The notes under the pieces are model-generated. The model ran no database searches, was not told the DNA's origin, and worked only from the letters and a program-made list of their open reading frames with translations. Shown here in pieces: positions 37,064 to 46,017 of a DNA stretch of 64,000 bases. The first letter of the stretch is position 1. Every line of letters starts with the position of its first letter. The translations under genes and the position numbers were made by a program. Where the stretch lies: positions 5,248,001 to 5,312,000 of the forward strand of contig NZ_CP127385.1 of NCBI RefSeq assembly GCF_030378205.1. Direction: 5' to 3'. The DNA is from Bradyrhizobium sp. NP1 (GTDB taxonomy: Bacteria > Pseudomonadota > Alphaproteobacteria > Rhizobiales > Xanthobacteraceae).

Positions 37064-37975
37064 CTAGCGTGCGGCGGCCTGCGCGGGACTGGCTTCGATC
37101 GCCTTCGGCGGCGCGACGATGGTCGGCTCGCCGCGGCCGATGCGCGCGACCGGCACGTGGCGCGGATCGTGGCCGGGCTTCTCGGCGGCAAAGTTTCGGC
37201 TGCGGCTGACCAGAAAATCGACGATATGGTTGCGCAGCGCATAGTAAAGGGGATGGCGGTGCAGATCGGTGCGGCCGCGATCCTTGGGCAACGGGTTCTC
37301 CACGATCTCGGCAAGCACGGCGCCCGGACCGTTGGTCATCAGAAAGATGCGGTCCGCGAGATAGATGGCCTCGTCCACGTCATGGGTGATCATGAACGCG
37401 GTCTGGCCGGTTTCCAGGCAAATGCGGCGGACCTCGTCCTGCAGCGTGCCGCGGGTCAGCGCATCGAGCGCGGAGAACGGCTCGTCCATCAGCATGATCT
37501 TCGGCGAGATCGACAGCGCCCGCGCGATGCCGACGCGCTGCTTCATGCCTCCCGACAGTTCGGACGGATGCTTGTGCTCGGAACCGGACAGCCCGACAAG
37601 GTCGATGAAGCGCTGCGCGTGCGCCCGCACCCGGGCACGATCCCATTTGCGCCATTTCGACGACACCGCATAGGCGACATTGCCGAGCACGCTGCGCCAG
37701 GGCAACAGCGCATGGCTCTGGAAGATCACGGCGCGATCGAGGCTCGTGCCCTCGATCGCCTGCCCGTCCACGATCACGGCGCCCTCGCTCGGTTCGTCGA
37801 GGCCGGCCAGGATGTTGAGCACCGTGGTCTTGCCACAGCCGGAATGGCCGATCACGCAGGCGAACTCGCCGCGTTCCATCGACAGCCACAGATTTTCGAA
37901 CACGGTGGTGGCGCCACTGCCCGCGCCCGGATAGCGCCTGGCGATGCCCTCGATGGAAATGAATTTGTCGCTCAC
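37064..37975 (-). CDS. cynD: Nitrate/cyanate-type ABC transporter ATP-binding protein
   Basis: 303-aa NrtD/SsuB/TauB-type ATPase. Walker A GHSGCGKTT, signature LSGGMKQRVGIARAL, Walker B IMLMDEPFSALD, switch His in MITHDVDEAI. A C-terminal tail of about 45 residues (HVPVARIGRGEP onwards) follows the usual end. GTG 37975 is preferred, with AGGAG 7 nt upstream, overlapping the spacing to the permease stop. Linked to cynS, so cyanate (or nitrate/bicarbonate) uptake is inferred. Confidence 0.9.
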   Translation of the reverse strand: MSDKFISIEGIARRYPGAGSGATTVFENLWLSMERGEFACVIGHSGCGKTTVLNILAGLDEPSEGAVIVDGQAIEGTSLDRAVIFQSHALLPWRSVLGNVAYAVSSKWRKWDRARVRAHAQRFIDLVGLSGSEHKHPSELSGGMKQRVGIARALSISPKIMLMDEPFSALDALTRGTLQDEVRRICLETGQTAFMITHDVDEAIYLADRIFLMTNGPGAVLAEIVENPLPKDRGRTDLHRHPLYYALRNHIVDFLVSRSRNFAAEKPGHDPRHVPVARIGRGEPTIVAPPKAIEASPAQAAAR

Positions 37976-37979
37976 CGCC

Positions 37980-38819
37980 TCACTCCTGAAACGTGACCAT
38001 GCGCGCAAGGCGCGCCAGGACCTGATCGAGCAGCATGCCGACGATGCCGATCAGCAGGATCGCGATGATCACATTGGTGATCGAGAGGTTGTTCCATTCG
38101 TTCCACACGAAGTAGCCGATGCCGGTGCCGCCGACCAGCATCTCGGCGGCGACGATCACGAGCCAGGCGATGCCGATCGAAATCCGCATGCCCGTGAGGA
38201 TGGTCGGCGCCGCGGCCGGCAGGATCACGGTGAAGGCGCGCCTGATGGTGCCGACCTCGAGCGTGCGCGCGACGTTGATCCATTCCTTGCGCACGCTGGC
38301 GACGCCGAAGGCGGTGTTGAGCAGCATCGGCCAGACCGAGCAGATGAAAATCACGAAAATCGCCGAGATGCTGGAATCCTTGATCGTGTAGAGCGCAAGC
38401 GGCATCCATGCGAGCGGCGAAATCGGTTTCAGCACCTGGATAAACGGATCGAACGCCTGGCTGATCAGGGGCGACATGCCGATCAGGAAACCGAGTGGAA
38501 TGGCGACGATCACGGCGAGCAAATAGCCGAGCCCGACGCGCGCGATGGAATAGCCGAGCTGGATGCCGATTCCCTTGTCGTTCGGCCCGTTGTCGTAGAA
38601 CGGCCGCTTGACGTGCTCCCAGAGTTTTGTCGCGACGTCGAGCGGACCTGGCATCGCCGACTTGCCTTGCGTCGCGGTGACACCCATCAGCCTGGCGTAT
38701 TCCGGGCTCATGCTGGCGACCGTCGCGGTCGAACGCGTGGCGAGATGCCAGATGCCGAGCAGGCCCAGAAACAGCGCCACCGACACGATCGCCGCGCGGA
38801 AGCGAAGCGAGGCGATCAT
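37980..38819 (-). CDS. cynB: Nitrate/cyanate-type ABC transporter permease
   Basis: 279-aa inner-membrane permease of the NrtB/SsuC/TauC family with about six helices and the ATPase-contact loop ARTLEVGTIRRAFTVILPAAAP. A periplasmic stretch after helix 1 (ATVASMSPEYARLMG) is typical of NrtB-like proteins. ATG 38819 starts MIASLRFRAAIV. Its Shine-Dalgarno (GGAGGGGGAG) lies inside the repeat element at 38820-38950. Part of the cyn unit. Confidence 0.9.
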   Translation of the reverse strand: MIASLRFRAAIVSVALFLGLLGIWHLATRSTATVASMSPEYARLMGVTATQGKSAMPGPLDVATKLWEHVKRPFYDNGPNDKGIGIQLGYSIARVGLGYLLAVIVAIPLGFLIGMSPLISQAFDPFIQVLKPISPLAWMPLALYTIKDSSISAIFVIFICSVWPMLLNTAFGVASVRKEWINVARTLEVGTIRRAFTVILPAAAPTILTGMRISIGIAWLVIVAAEMLVGGTGIGYFVWNEWNNLSITNVIIAILLIGIVGMLLDQVLARLARMVTFQE

Positions 38820-38950
38820 CTCCCCCTCCCCGTTTGCGGGGAGAGTGGGGACTTCCACAGACCGAGCCGGCCCTGGGTCCCCCTCACCCGGATTGCTGCG
38901 CAATCCGACCTCTTCCCGCAAGCGGGGCGAGGTGAAGAGGGTCCGATCAC
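38820..38950. repeat. Palindromic intergenic repeat between permease and binding-protein genes
   Basis: A C-rich/G-rich element with small hairpins (CTCCCCGTTTGCGGGGAG; GGATTGCTGCGCAATCC; CTTCCCGCAAGCGGGGCGAGG) filling the gap between two genes of one operon. It has the look of a rhizobial REP-like element. Its end forms the ribosome binding site of the permease gene. Confidence 0.65.
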
Positions 38951-38958
38951 AAAGCCCC

Positions 38959-40344
38959 TCACGACGCCTTCCTGATCTTGAAGCTGGCGAGATAGTCGTC
39001 GGGCGCGGCCGGGTCGAAGGTCTTGCCCATCACCGAGAACGACTTGTACGCGGTCGATGGCGGCGCAAGTCCCATCTCGGCCATGACCTTTTTCGTGTCG
39101 GTCGCGAGATAGACCTGTTCGGCGATCTGCCTGTAGTCGACCTCGCCCTTGATCTGGCCCCAGCGCTTCATCTGCGTCAGCATCCAGACCGCGAACGACT
39201 GCCAGGGGAATGGATCGAAATCGACGCGCTTGGGATCGGTCTTCACCTCGCCGAGACCATCGGCATATGTCCCGGTCAGGACCTGCTCCAGCACCGTCAC
39301 GGGCGCGTTGAGATAATTTGCCGGCGCGATCGCCTCCGCGATCTGCTTGCGGTTCTCGGCCTTCGAGGCATAGGCGGTCGCGTCCACGATCGCGCGCGTC
39401 AGCGCCGCGAAGGAATTCGGCGATCCCGTGATGAATTCGCGGCTGGCGGCGAAGCTGCAGCAGGGATGGCCGTCCCAGATCTCCTTGGACAGGATATGCA
39501 GGAAGCCGACGCCGTCATAGATCGCGCGCTGGCACACATTGTCGGGCGCGAGGAAGCCGTCGATGTTGTCGGCGCGCAGGTTCGCGACCATCTCCGGCGG
39601 CGGGACCGAGCGCAACTGCACGTCGGTGTCCGGGTCGAGCCCGTGCTCGGCGAGATAGTAGCGCAGGAGATAATTGTGCATCGAGTAGTCGAACGGAATG
39701 GCGAACTTCATGCCCTTCCAGTCTTTCGGGTCACGCTTGTCCTTGTGCTTGACCGCCAGCGTGATGCCCTGCCCGTTGATGTTCTCGATCGCGGGCACGA
39801 TGAAGGGAATCGGCTGCGCGCCCAAGCCCAGCGTGATCGCGATCGGCATCGGCGCCAGCATGTGGGAGGCGTCGTATTCCTTGTTGATGGTCTTGTCGCG
39901 AACCACCGCCCAGCCCGCGGTTTTGACGACCTCGACGTTGAGACCGTGCTTCGCATAGAAGCCGAGGGGCGCGGCCATGATGATCGGGGTCGCGCAGGTG
40001 ATCGGAATGAAGCCGACCTTGAGGTCCTTCTTTTCCGGCGCTCCCGCTTCCGCAAAGGCCTCAGTCGCGAGCTTCAGGGGGAAGAACTGCGAGAGTGAGG
40101 CAAGCGCGGTGGAGACGCCGACCGATTTGAGGAAGGCGCGCCGTGCGGCGTCCCTGGGAAACACAGCGCGCATGACGGCGGAAGCGACCACGCCCTCGTA
40201 GCGCTTCTCCTCGCTCGTGACTGCCTCGCAGCGCAAGCCACGTCCGGCATGGTCATGCTCGGCCGGGGAACGATGCCGGCCGCAGATGCAGCCGGCACGG
40301 GTGAGCTCGCGGTCGAAATTGAAGGGATCGTCGAAGGTCGACAT
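38959..40344 (-). CDS. cynA: Nitrate/cyanate-type ABC transporter substrate-binding protein
   Basis: 461-aa NrtA/CmpA/CynA-family binding protein. The N-terminal 60 residues carry CICGRH and other Cys/His; then a twin-arginine type signal ARRAFLKSVG (about 68) precedes the mature protein. KVGFIPITCATPIIMA, LNVEVVKTAGWAVVRD and DGFLAPDNVCQRAI are family segments. First gene of the cynA-cynB-cynD-cynS unit. Linkage to cyanase favours cyanate; nitrate or bicarbonate cannot be excluded. Confidence 0.9.
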   Translation of the reverse strand: MSTFDDPFNFDRELTRAGCICGRHRSPAEHDHAGRGLRCEAVTSEEKRYEGVVASAVMRAVFPRDAARRAFLKSVGVSTALASLSQFFPLKLATEAFAEAGAPEKKDLKVGFIPITCATPIIMAAPLGFYAKHGLNVEVVKTAGWAVVRDKTINKEYDASHMLAPMPIAITLGLGAQPIPFIVPAIENINGQGITLAVKHKDKRDPKDWKGMKFAIPFDYSMHNYLLRYYLAEHGLDPDTDVQLRSVPPPEMVANLRADNIDGFLAPDNVCQRAIYDGVGFLHILSKEIWDGHPCCSFAASREFITGSPNSFAALTRAIVDATAYASKAENRKQIAEAIAPANYLNAPVTVLEQVLTGTYADGLGEVKTDPKRVDFDPFPWQSFAVWMLTQMKRWGQIKGEVDYRQIAEQVYLATDTKKVMAEMGLAPPSTAYKSFSVMGKTFDPAAPDDYLASFKIRKAS

Positions 40345-40399
40345 GCTGCGCCTCTTTGTCGCATCGGGAGCACGAAGCCGCGCTTCACTCCCGAAAATT

Positions 40400-40434
40400 C
40401 ACCGCCCGGCCGCCTTTTTCGGCGGCGGGCGGTG
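40400..40434 (-). terminator. Intrinsic terminator downstream of the rhodanese gene
   Basis: On the minus strand a stem of CACCGCCCG-CCGCC and GGCGG-CCGGGCGGTG with a GAAAAA loop is followed by AATTTT. It separates the OsmC/dehydrogenase/rhodanese genes from the cyn unit. Confidence 0.7.
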
Positions 40435-40449
40435 TGCAACATGCACGTT

Positions 40450-41328
40450 CTATGCCGCTTTGCCCGTTACATGGGCAGCGCTCGGCAGGCCCTCGTCGAT
40501 CGGCAGCGACGGGTCGCGCGACCACTCATTCCAGGAGCCGAAATACATGCGGACGTCGTTCACGCCGGCGTTCTTCAGCGCGAGGAAGGTGTTCGAGGCG
40601 CGCGCCCCCTTGAAGCAGTAGAGATAGACCGCCGTGCTCTGCGAGATGCCGACGGTGGCGCATTCGGCCAGGATCTCGTCCTTGGATTTGAAGCGCGGAC
40701 CTTCCGCCGTCGGCTTCATCATGCGGTACCATTCGAGCCAGACCGCGCCGGGGATGCGGCCCTTGCGCGGGCAGAAATCCTTGCCATAGGGCGAGGAGCT
40801 TTCGCCGATCCACTCGTCGACGTCACGCACGTCGAGGATGGCGACGCCGGGCTTGCCGACCGCAGCGAGCATGGTCTTGGCGTCGATCAGGATGTCGGAT
40901 GCTTCCGGCACGATCGCAAACGACGCTTTCGCAGGGCTGGGCACCTCCTTGGTCACCGGCAGGCCGGCGACGATCCAGGCATCGATGCCGCCATGCAGCA
41001 CCCGGACCTTGGGATAGCCGAGCATGGTCAGGAGATAGTAGCCGCGGCAGGATTGGCCGAAGCCGGAATTCATCGACTGCTCGTAGATGACGGCGGTTTC
41101 CTTGCCCGAGAGTCCGGCCGCGCCGAACGCGTCGGCGAACTTCGTCTTCAGCTCGTGCATGCCGTCAGGCGTCGAGGTCGCAAGAAAGGTGAAGATCTCG
41201 TGCACATTGACGGCACCCGGGAGATGGCCCGCGCCGTAGGCCTCGGGATTGCGGGTGTCGATGATGACACACGGCTCTTTCTTGACGAGATCGGCGAGTT
41301 CGCCGGCAGAAATCAGAACGTCCGTCAT
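40450..41328 (-). CDS. Tandem-rhodanese sulfurtransferase
   Basis: 292-aa SseA/thiosulfate sulfurtransferase family protein with two rhodanese domains. The first (about 5-130) has IIDTRNPEAYGAGHLPGAVNV and is probably structural. The second (about 155-280) has ILDVRDVDEW, RIPGAVWLEW and the active Cys in YLYCFKGARAS. These enzymes move sulfane sulfur to cyanide or thiols. ATG 41328 with AGGAGAGG upstream. It follows the acyl-CoA dehydrogenase gene by 58 bp. Confidence 0.93.
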   Translation of the reverse strand: MTDVLISAGELADLVKKEPCVIIDTRNPEAYGAGHLPGAVNVHEIFTFLATSTPDGMHELKTKFADAFGAAGLSGKETAVIYEQSMNSGFGQSCRGYYLLTMLGYPKVRVLHGGIDAWIVAGLPVTKEVPSPAKASFAIVPEASDILIDAKTMLAAVGKPGVAILDVRDVDEWIGESSSPYGKDFCPRKGRIPGAVWLEWYRMMKPTAEGPRFKSKDEILAECATVGISQSTAVYLYCFKGARASNTFLALKNAGVNDVRMYFGSWNEWSRDPSLPIDEGLPSAAHVTGKAA

Positions 41329-41386
41329 GGCAGGCCTCTCCTGTGTTTTGGGTGGATGGGGTCGAAACGAAGTTCCTCTCAAAAAC

Positions 41387-42502
41387 TCAGCCGTCCGCGA
41401 GCATCTTGCGAAGGTGCTTGGTGGCGGGCGTCACGATGGCGACGAAATAGGCCTCGCGCAGGCGACGCTGGGCACGGTGGCTCCTGAGGTAGCCGCGCGC
41501 GCCGCAATGGAGCATCGCCGCGTGCGCGGCCGCGACGCTGGCGTCGCCAAGCCTCAGTCTCAACGCCACCACGCGCCGCCAGTAGCTGTCGTCGGTGTTG
41601 TAGGGGTCGCTCGCGAGCGTCATCGCCTCGCGCTCGAATTCGGAATGCAGCTCGCGAAACTGCTGCGGCTGCTGCGGCAAATAGCGGTTGACGTGGCCGA
41701 GCGGCGCATTGACCTCGTCCATGATCCGGATGCAGTCGCGGATCACGCCCAGCGCCATGCCGGCCTGCAGCAGGATGAATCCGGCCCGGATCTTCTTCAC
41801 GAAAGGCGCGGCCGGCGCCGCCAGGATCAGTTCGTCCGGCACGAAGGCGTCGCGGAATTGCACGCCATAGGTGCCGGTGCCGTCCATGGCGAGGAACGGC
41901 TTGCAGGGCGCAAGCGTGACAGCCGGATCGGAGCAGTCGGCAAGGAACATCACGGTGTCGCCGGGCTCGTCCTCGCGCTCGAAAATGGTGCCGAAGAAGT
42001 GGCCCTCGCCCAGATTGGATACCCAGGGCAGCGCCCCGCGCACCAGATAGCCGCCGTCGACCTTTCTGCCCTTCAGCTTCAGCTTCTCGATGCCGAAGAA
42101 GCACTTCATCGGATTCGACAGGCCGGTGCCGCCGAGCAGCCTTCCGCTCGAAAAGCCGTCGCCGAAACGCGTTGCGAGCTTCAGGTTGGTGGAATTGGCG
42201 GCGTACCAGACCAGCGTGCTCTGGCACCAGGCCATGAAGGCAGTGGCGCCGCAGACCTCGCCGAGCGCCGCGATCGACTGGATCGCGCAGCGCAGGTCGG
42301 CGGGCCCCTCCTGCGGGACGTGGCTGCTCCAGGCACCGACCTCGCCGAGCCGGCGCAGCAGTTCGTCCGGATAGACGGAGCCGGCATCGATCGCGGCGGC
42401 AAGCGGCGCCAGCTCCTCGCGCGCCAGCCGAGCGACCTCGTCGGCAATCGAAGGTGCGGGCTGCTCGATAGCTTCGACCCGCGACATAGCCAGTGAACCC
42501 AT
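41387..42502 (-). CDS. Acyl-CoA dehydrogenase family flavoprotein
   Basis: 371-aa protein with the acyl-CoA dehydrogenase arrangement: helical N-domain, central beta domain (GGTGLSNPMK, FFGIEKLKLKGRKVDGGYLVRGALPWVSNLGEG) and C-terminal helical bundle (ALGVIRDCIRIMDE). The usual catalytic Glu is not obvious, so it may be a flavin mono-oxygenase-like member (SfnC/DszC type) instead of a beta-oxidation enzyme. ATG 42502 follows GGAGG at 6 nt. It sits between OsmC and rhodanese genes, suggesting sulfur or thiol metabolism. Confidence 0.85.
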   Translation of the reverse strand: MGSLAMSRVEAIEQPAPSIADEVARLAREELAPLAAAIDAGSVYPDELLRRLGEVGAWSSHVPQEGPADLRCAIQSIAALGEVCGATAFMAWCQSTLVWYAANSTNLKLATRFGDGFSSGRLLGGTGLSNPMKCFFGIEKLKLKGRKVDGGYLVRGALPWVSNLGEGHFFGTIFEREDEPGDTVMFLADCSDPAVTLAPCKPFLAMDGTGTYGVQFRDAFVPDELILAAPAAPFVKKIRAGFILLQAGMALGVIRDCIRIMDEVNAPLGHVNRYLPQQPQQFRELHSEFEREAMTLASDPYNTDDSYWRRVVALRLRLGDASVAAAHAAMLHCGARGYLRSHRAQRRLREAYFVAIVTPATKHLRKMLADG

Positions 42503-42537
42503 GACAGTCCTCCGCACCTTCTGCGTTTTGCCGCCTG

Positions 42538-43080
42538 CTAGATGCCGACCTCGAGGTTGACGGGACGGCTGAAGGTGTTGGCCACCGGCGACCATTTCTT
42601 CACATGGGCGACGAGCGCCTCGATCTCCGATTGCGGAACGCCCTCGCATTCCATGTCGACCTTGACCCGCACGTCGGTGAAGCCGACCGGCTTATCGCTG
42701 GTGTCGCCGGTGCCCCAGACCGCGGTGATGTTGAGATCGCCTTCGAGCTCGAGCTCGAGCTTGTTGACGACCCAGCCGCGGTGCACGGCGTTGGCGTGCA
42801 GGCCGACCGCAAGGCACGAGCCAAGCGCGGCGAGCGAGGCTTCCGAGGGATTGGGCGCGGTGTCGTCGCCGAGCAGGCCTGGCGGCTCGTCGACGATGTA
42901 GGGCGCGAGGTTGCGGATGTAGTTGGCGTGGCGGAACTTGCCCTCGGCCACGGTCCTGCATTTCAGGGTCTTGATCACCTTCGGGTTGGCCTTGCCGTTG
43001 GCGATCAGCTGCTCCAGCCCCTGCTTGTCGATGGGGGCGAGGCAGCCTGTCAGCACTGTCTTTTGAGCGACCGCAGTCAT
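42538..43080 (-). CDS. OsmC/Ohr family protein
   Basis: 180-aa OsmC-like protein. The conserved Cys is in ASLAALGSCLAVGLHANAV; a second Cys lies upstream in TLKCRTVAEGKFRH. Members reduce organic hydroperoxides or process thiols. GGGAGA lies 6 nt before ATG 43080. First gene of a set with the acyl-CoA dehydrogenase and rhodanese genes, divergent from a TetR regulator, with a palindromic site just upstream. Confidence 0.9.
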   Translation of the reverse strand: MTAVAQKTVLTGCLAPIDKQGLEQLIANGKANPKVIKTLKCRTVAEGKFRHANYIRNLAPYIVDEPPGLLGDDTAPNPSEASLAALGSCLAVGLHANAVHRGWVVNKLELELEGDLNITAVWGTGDTSDKPVGFTDVRVKVDMECEGVPQSEIEALVAHVKKWSPVANTFSRPVNLEVGI

Positions 43081-43116
43081 CAGTTTTCTCCCTGGGAGCC
43101 GAAGGAATGCTTGAGG

Positions 43117-43130
43117 ATACCGAACGGTCT
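43117..43130. promoter_or_regulatory. Candidate TetR-family operator
   Basis: ATACCGAACGGTCT is a near-palindrome with core ACCG-N2-CGGT, the shape of NemR-like TetR operators. A further half-site (AGACCGT) lies at 43152-43158. It is 37-50 bp upstream of the OsmC start and in front of the divergent tetR gene. Confidence 0.5.
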
Positions 43131-43324
43131 GTTTCCTGCACGAAGCGTGCCAGACCGTCCTCGTGGGAAAAAGCGAGACGATGCGGCCGCTTACGCCGCC
43201 CTGCCCTCGGATTGACCAGCGGCGTCCTGCTCAAAGCCGATGCAATTGCCGCCTAGGTGCGGGCATTTCGGGCAGGTCAAGATGCGGCTTGCTGAAGGGA
43301 TCGCGCTCCGATTAAGTTGTACGC

Positions 43325-43984
43325 ATGGGCAAGACATCTTCGAGGAAGAAGCCGGCCGCGACATTTGCTGCAAGCGACGACGAGAGCGCGCGCGGGCGCC
43401 TGCTGAACGCGGCGACGCACCTGTTCTGCAAGGACGGCATCAACGCCACCGGCATCGACGCCATCATCAACGAGGCCGGGACCGCGAAGACCACGCTCTA
43501 CAAGCTGTTCGGCTCCAAGACCAATCTCGTGCACGCGGTGCTGGAGAGCGAAGGCCGGCAGTGGCGCGAATGGTTCATCGGCGCGATCGAAGACGGCGGC
43601 GGCGACGCGCAGACCAAGCTGTCGCGGATTTTCCCCGCCTTGAAACGCTGGTTTGCCGAGGAGCGCTTCTACGGCTGCCCCTTCATCAATGCGGTCGCCG
43701 AGCACGACAAGGACCAGAAGCAGTTCCGCAACGTCGCGCTGAGGCACAAGAAGGTCGTGCTGGCGCACATCGAAAGGCTGGCCGGCGAGATGGTAGCGGC
43801 GCAGCCGGCCACGCTCGCCCATCAGCTTGCGCTCCTGATCGACGGCGCGATCGTGGCCGCCATGGTGTCGCGCGACCCCGGCGTCGCTGACACCGCGGGG
43901 CTTGCGGCCGCCTCCCTGCTCGGGCCGTCGCGTGCGAAGAAGCCGAAGCGGATCGGCGCGGCCGAGCAGCTCGCCGCGATCTAG
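43325..43984 (+). CDS. TetR family transcriptional regulator
   Basis: 219-aa repressor-type protein. The helix-turn-helix occupies about residues 22-68 (RGRLLNAATHLFCKDGINATGIDAIINEAGTAKTTLYKLFGSK). The C-terminal ligand domain begins near LKRWFAEERFYGCPFINAVAEHD, as in the YcdC/AcrR-like C-terminal family. Divergently placed to the OsmC/dehydrogenase/rhodanese genes with 244 bp between, so it probably controls them and itself. Ligand unknown. Confidence 0.92.
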   Translation: MGKTSSRKKPAATFAASDDESARGRLLNAATHLFCKDGINATGIDAIINEAGTAKTTLYKLFGSKTNLVHAVLESEGRQWREWFIGAIEDGGGDAQTKLSRIFPALKRWFAEERFYGCPFINAVAEHDKDQKQFRNVALRHKKVVLAHIERLAGEMVAAQPATLAHQLALLIDGAIVAAMVSRDPGVADTAGLAAASLLGPSRAKKPKRIGAAEQLAAI

Positions 43985-44038
43985 CTAGCGAGTGGTTCGA
44001 TTCTGGGATTCGCTGGCCGGCGGCGACCCGCCGCGCGC

Positions 44039-44530
44039 CTATTTGAGCGCGTCGGCAACCTTGGCGATGCCGGCATTGGCGCAGACCTCGTCCTTCTCGC
44101 CGCCGGGGGCACCCGACACCCCGACCCCGCCGATCACCTCGTTGCCGGCCTTGAGCGGCACGCCGCCGCCGACGCCGACGACGTTCGGGATCTGGCGCAG
44201 GAAGGCGAAGGCCGGATCCTCCATCTGCTTCATCGTGGCGAGCGAGGTCTGATTGCGGGTGCGCGCGGTGTAGGCCTTCATCCGCGCGAAATCCATGGTG
44301 TGCGGCCCGGTGCCGTCGCCGCGCACGGAAGCCGCGACATTGCCGCCCTTGTCGACGATGACGACGGAGACCTTGTAACCGTCCCTGGTGCACTGATCGA
44401 GCGCGCCCTGCATGATCGCCATCGCCATCGTCATGGAGACGTTCTTTTCGACCTGCGGGGCCTGTGCAAGCGCGGGCCCGGCGACGAGGATGGATGTGGA
44501 CGCGACAAACGCAACGGCAACACGACGCAT
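44039..44530 (-). CDS. GlcG/HbpS (DUF336) family exported protein
   Basis: 163-aa haem-binding-protein-like family member. Signal peptide MRRVAVAFVASTSILVAGPALAQ. Core ALDQCTRDGYKVSVVIVDKGGNVAASVRGDGTG, ARMKAYTARTRNQTS and GGVPLKAGNEVIGGVGVSGAPGGEKDEVCA is typical. In Streptomyces HbpS binds haem and iron, but most bacterial members are uncharacterised. Two Cys (DQC and EVC) may pair. Alone between the TetR gene and the diguanylate cyclase. Confidence 0.92.
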   Translation of the reverse strand: MRRVAVAFVASTSILVAGPALAQAPQVEKNVSMTMAMAIMQGALDQCTRDGYKVSVVIVDKGGNVAASVRGDGTGPHTMDFARMKAYTARTRNQTSLATMKQMEDPAFAFLRQIPNVVGVGGGVPLKAGNEVIGGVGVSGAPGGEKDEVCANAGIAKVADALK

Positions 44531-44777
44531 GGTTGGCCTCCCCTAGAGGTTTATGGTTGCAAGCGCCTTGTTGAACCCTGCGGCCTGCCGATTAGTCCCG
44601 CATCCGCCGGCATAATTTCAGCAGGCCTGCCCACCGGGGCCCGCCGCGGCAGCGGTCGCGCATGCGATGCGCGGGCCGGTTTACCTGATGTCAAGCACAG
44701 CAGGCGAACGGCCGCCGTCTTAAAAGCCTGTTAGGACCGCTCGGCTTTGTTCCCGCAAATCACGGGGATGGTCGTTC

Positions 44778-46017
44778 ATGCAGTCCGTAAGCGGGTCCTA
44801 CAGCCTGCCGCGCTGGCGTATCACGCGCTGGCTCGCCGACGCCGGTCCGAGTGCACCGGACGAGATTCGGGCAGCGCTGATCGCCGGGCTCTACGGCTCC
44901 CTGCCGGTATTCGCTGCCGGCGCCATCAATACGGTCGCAGTCGCGGGCGCGATCGCCCTACGGCGGCCGAACGCGATCTTCATCGCCTGGTTCGCGACCG
45001 AATTGTCGATCTGCGCTGCCCGCCTGATCCTGCTCGTGATCGCCCACCGTGCCGCCCGCGCCGGACGACCGACACCGACCGACCTGCACCTTTTGCTGGC
45101 AGTCGCCTGGAGCGGCAGCGTCGGCTTCGGCCTGTTCGCGAGCCTGGCAAGCGGCGACTGGGCCGTGGCGCTGCTCGCATGCATTTCTGCCGCCGCCATG
45201 GTCGGCGGCATCTGCTTCCGCAATTTCAGCGCGCCGCGGCTTGCCGGCGATGATCCTGACCAGCCTTGGCCCCATCATCCCCGGCGTGCTGCTTGCCGGC
45301 GAGCCACTGCTCGGCATCGTATTCCTGCAGGTGCCGCTCTATCTCGCGGCGATGACGGCGGCCGCCTTCAGGCTCAACAAGCTCCTGGTCGCCACCATGC
45401 GCGCCGAGCGCGAGAATGGCCATCTCGCCCATCACGACACGCTGACGGGCCTGCGCAATCGCGCGGGCTTCGTCGATGCGCTCCGGCAGCGGCTCACTGC
45501 GGCGGGCGCGGACCGGCAGTCCTTCGCCCTGCTGTTCTTCGACCTCGATAATTTCAAGCCGATCAACGACACCTACGGCCATGGTGCCGGCGACAAGGTG
45601 CTCCGGCTCGTCGCGGGGCGGCTGCGCCGTGCGCTGCCCGAAGGCGACGTCGTTGCGCGGATGGGCGGCGACGAATTCGTGGTGCTGACGAACAATGTCA
45701 CCGCCGATGAGGCGCTTGCAGTCGGACAGCGCATCATCGGCACCGTGACGATGGCCTACGAGCTCGGTGACGGCGTCCGCGCCAACGTCGGCGTCAGCGT
45801 CGGCGTTGCGATGTCGCCCGAGCATGGCGTGCACGCCGACGAGCTGCTGGCGGTGGCCGACGCCGCGCTCTACGAGGCGAAATCCAGGGGCAAATCCTGC
45901 TGCTGCATGGCGTCGGTCGAGACCAACGTGGCCGCCTTGCGCCGGCTCAAGCACGACCGCCGGACGGATGCCGGAACCACGATCACGGCCCGACCGCGCG
46001 GCAACGCCAGCGCCTAA
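44778..46017 (+). pseudogene. Membrane diguanylate cyclase broken by a frameshift
   Basis: The first frame (from ATG 44778) encodes a membrane sensor with about four hydrophobic segments up to ICFRNFSAPRLAG, then turns into nonsense. The family-like continuation (MILTSLGPIIPGVLLAGEPLL) resumes at 45250 in another frame, runs through two more helices, and reads HHDTLTGLRNR, FFDLDNFKPINDTYGH and the catalytic MGGDEF to the stop at 46017. One extra base near 45247-45249 explains the break. No RxxD inhibitory site precedes GGDEF. The GGDEF half could be made from ATG 45250, but no Shine-Dalgarno is visible. A sequencing error is also possible. Confidence 0.8.
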
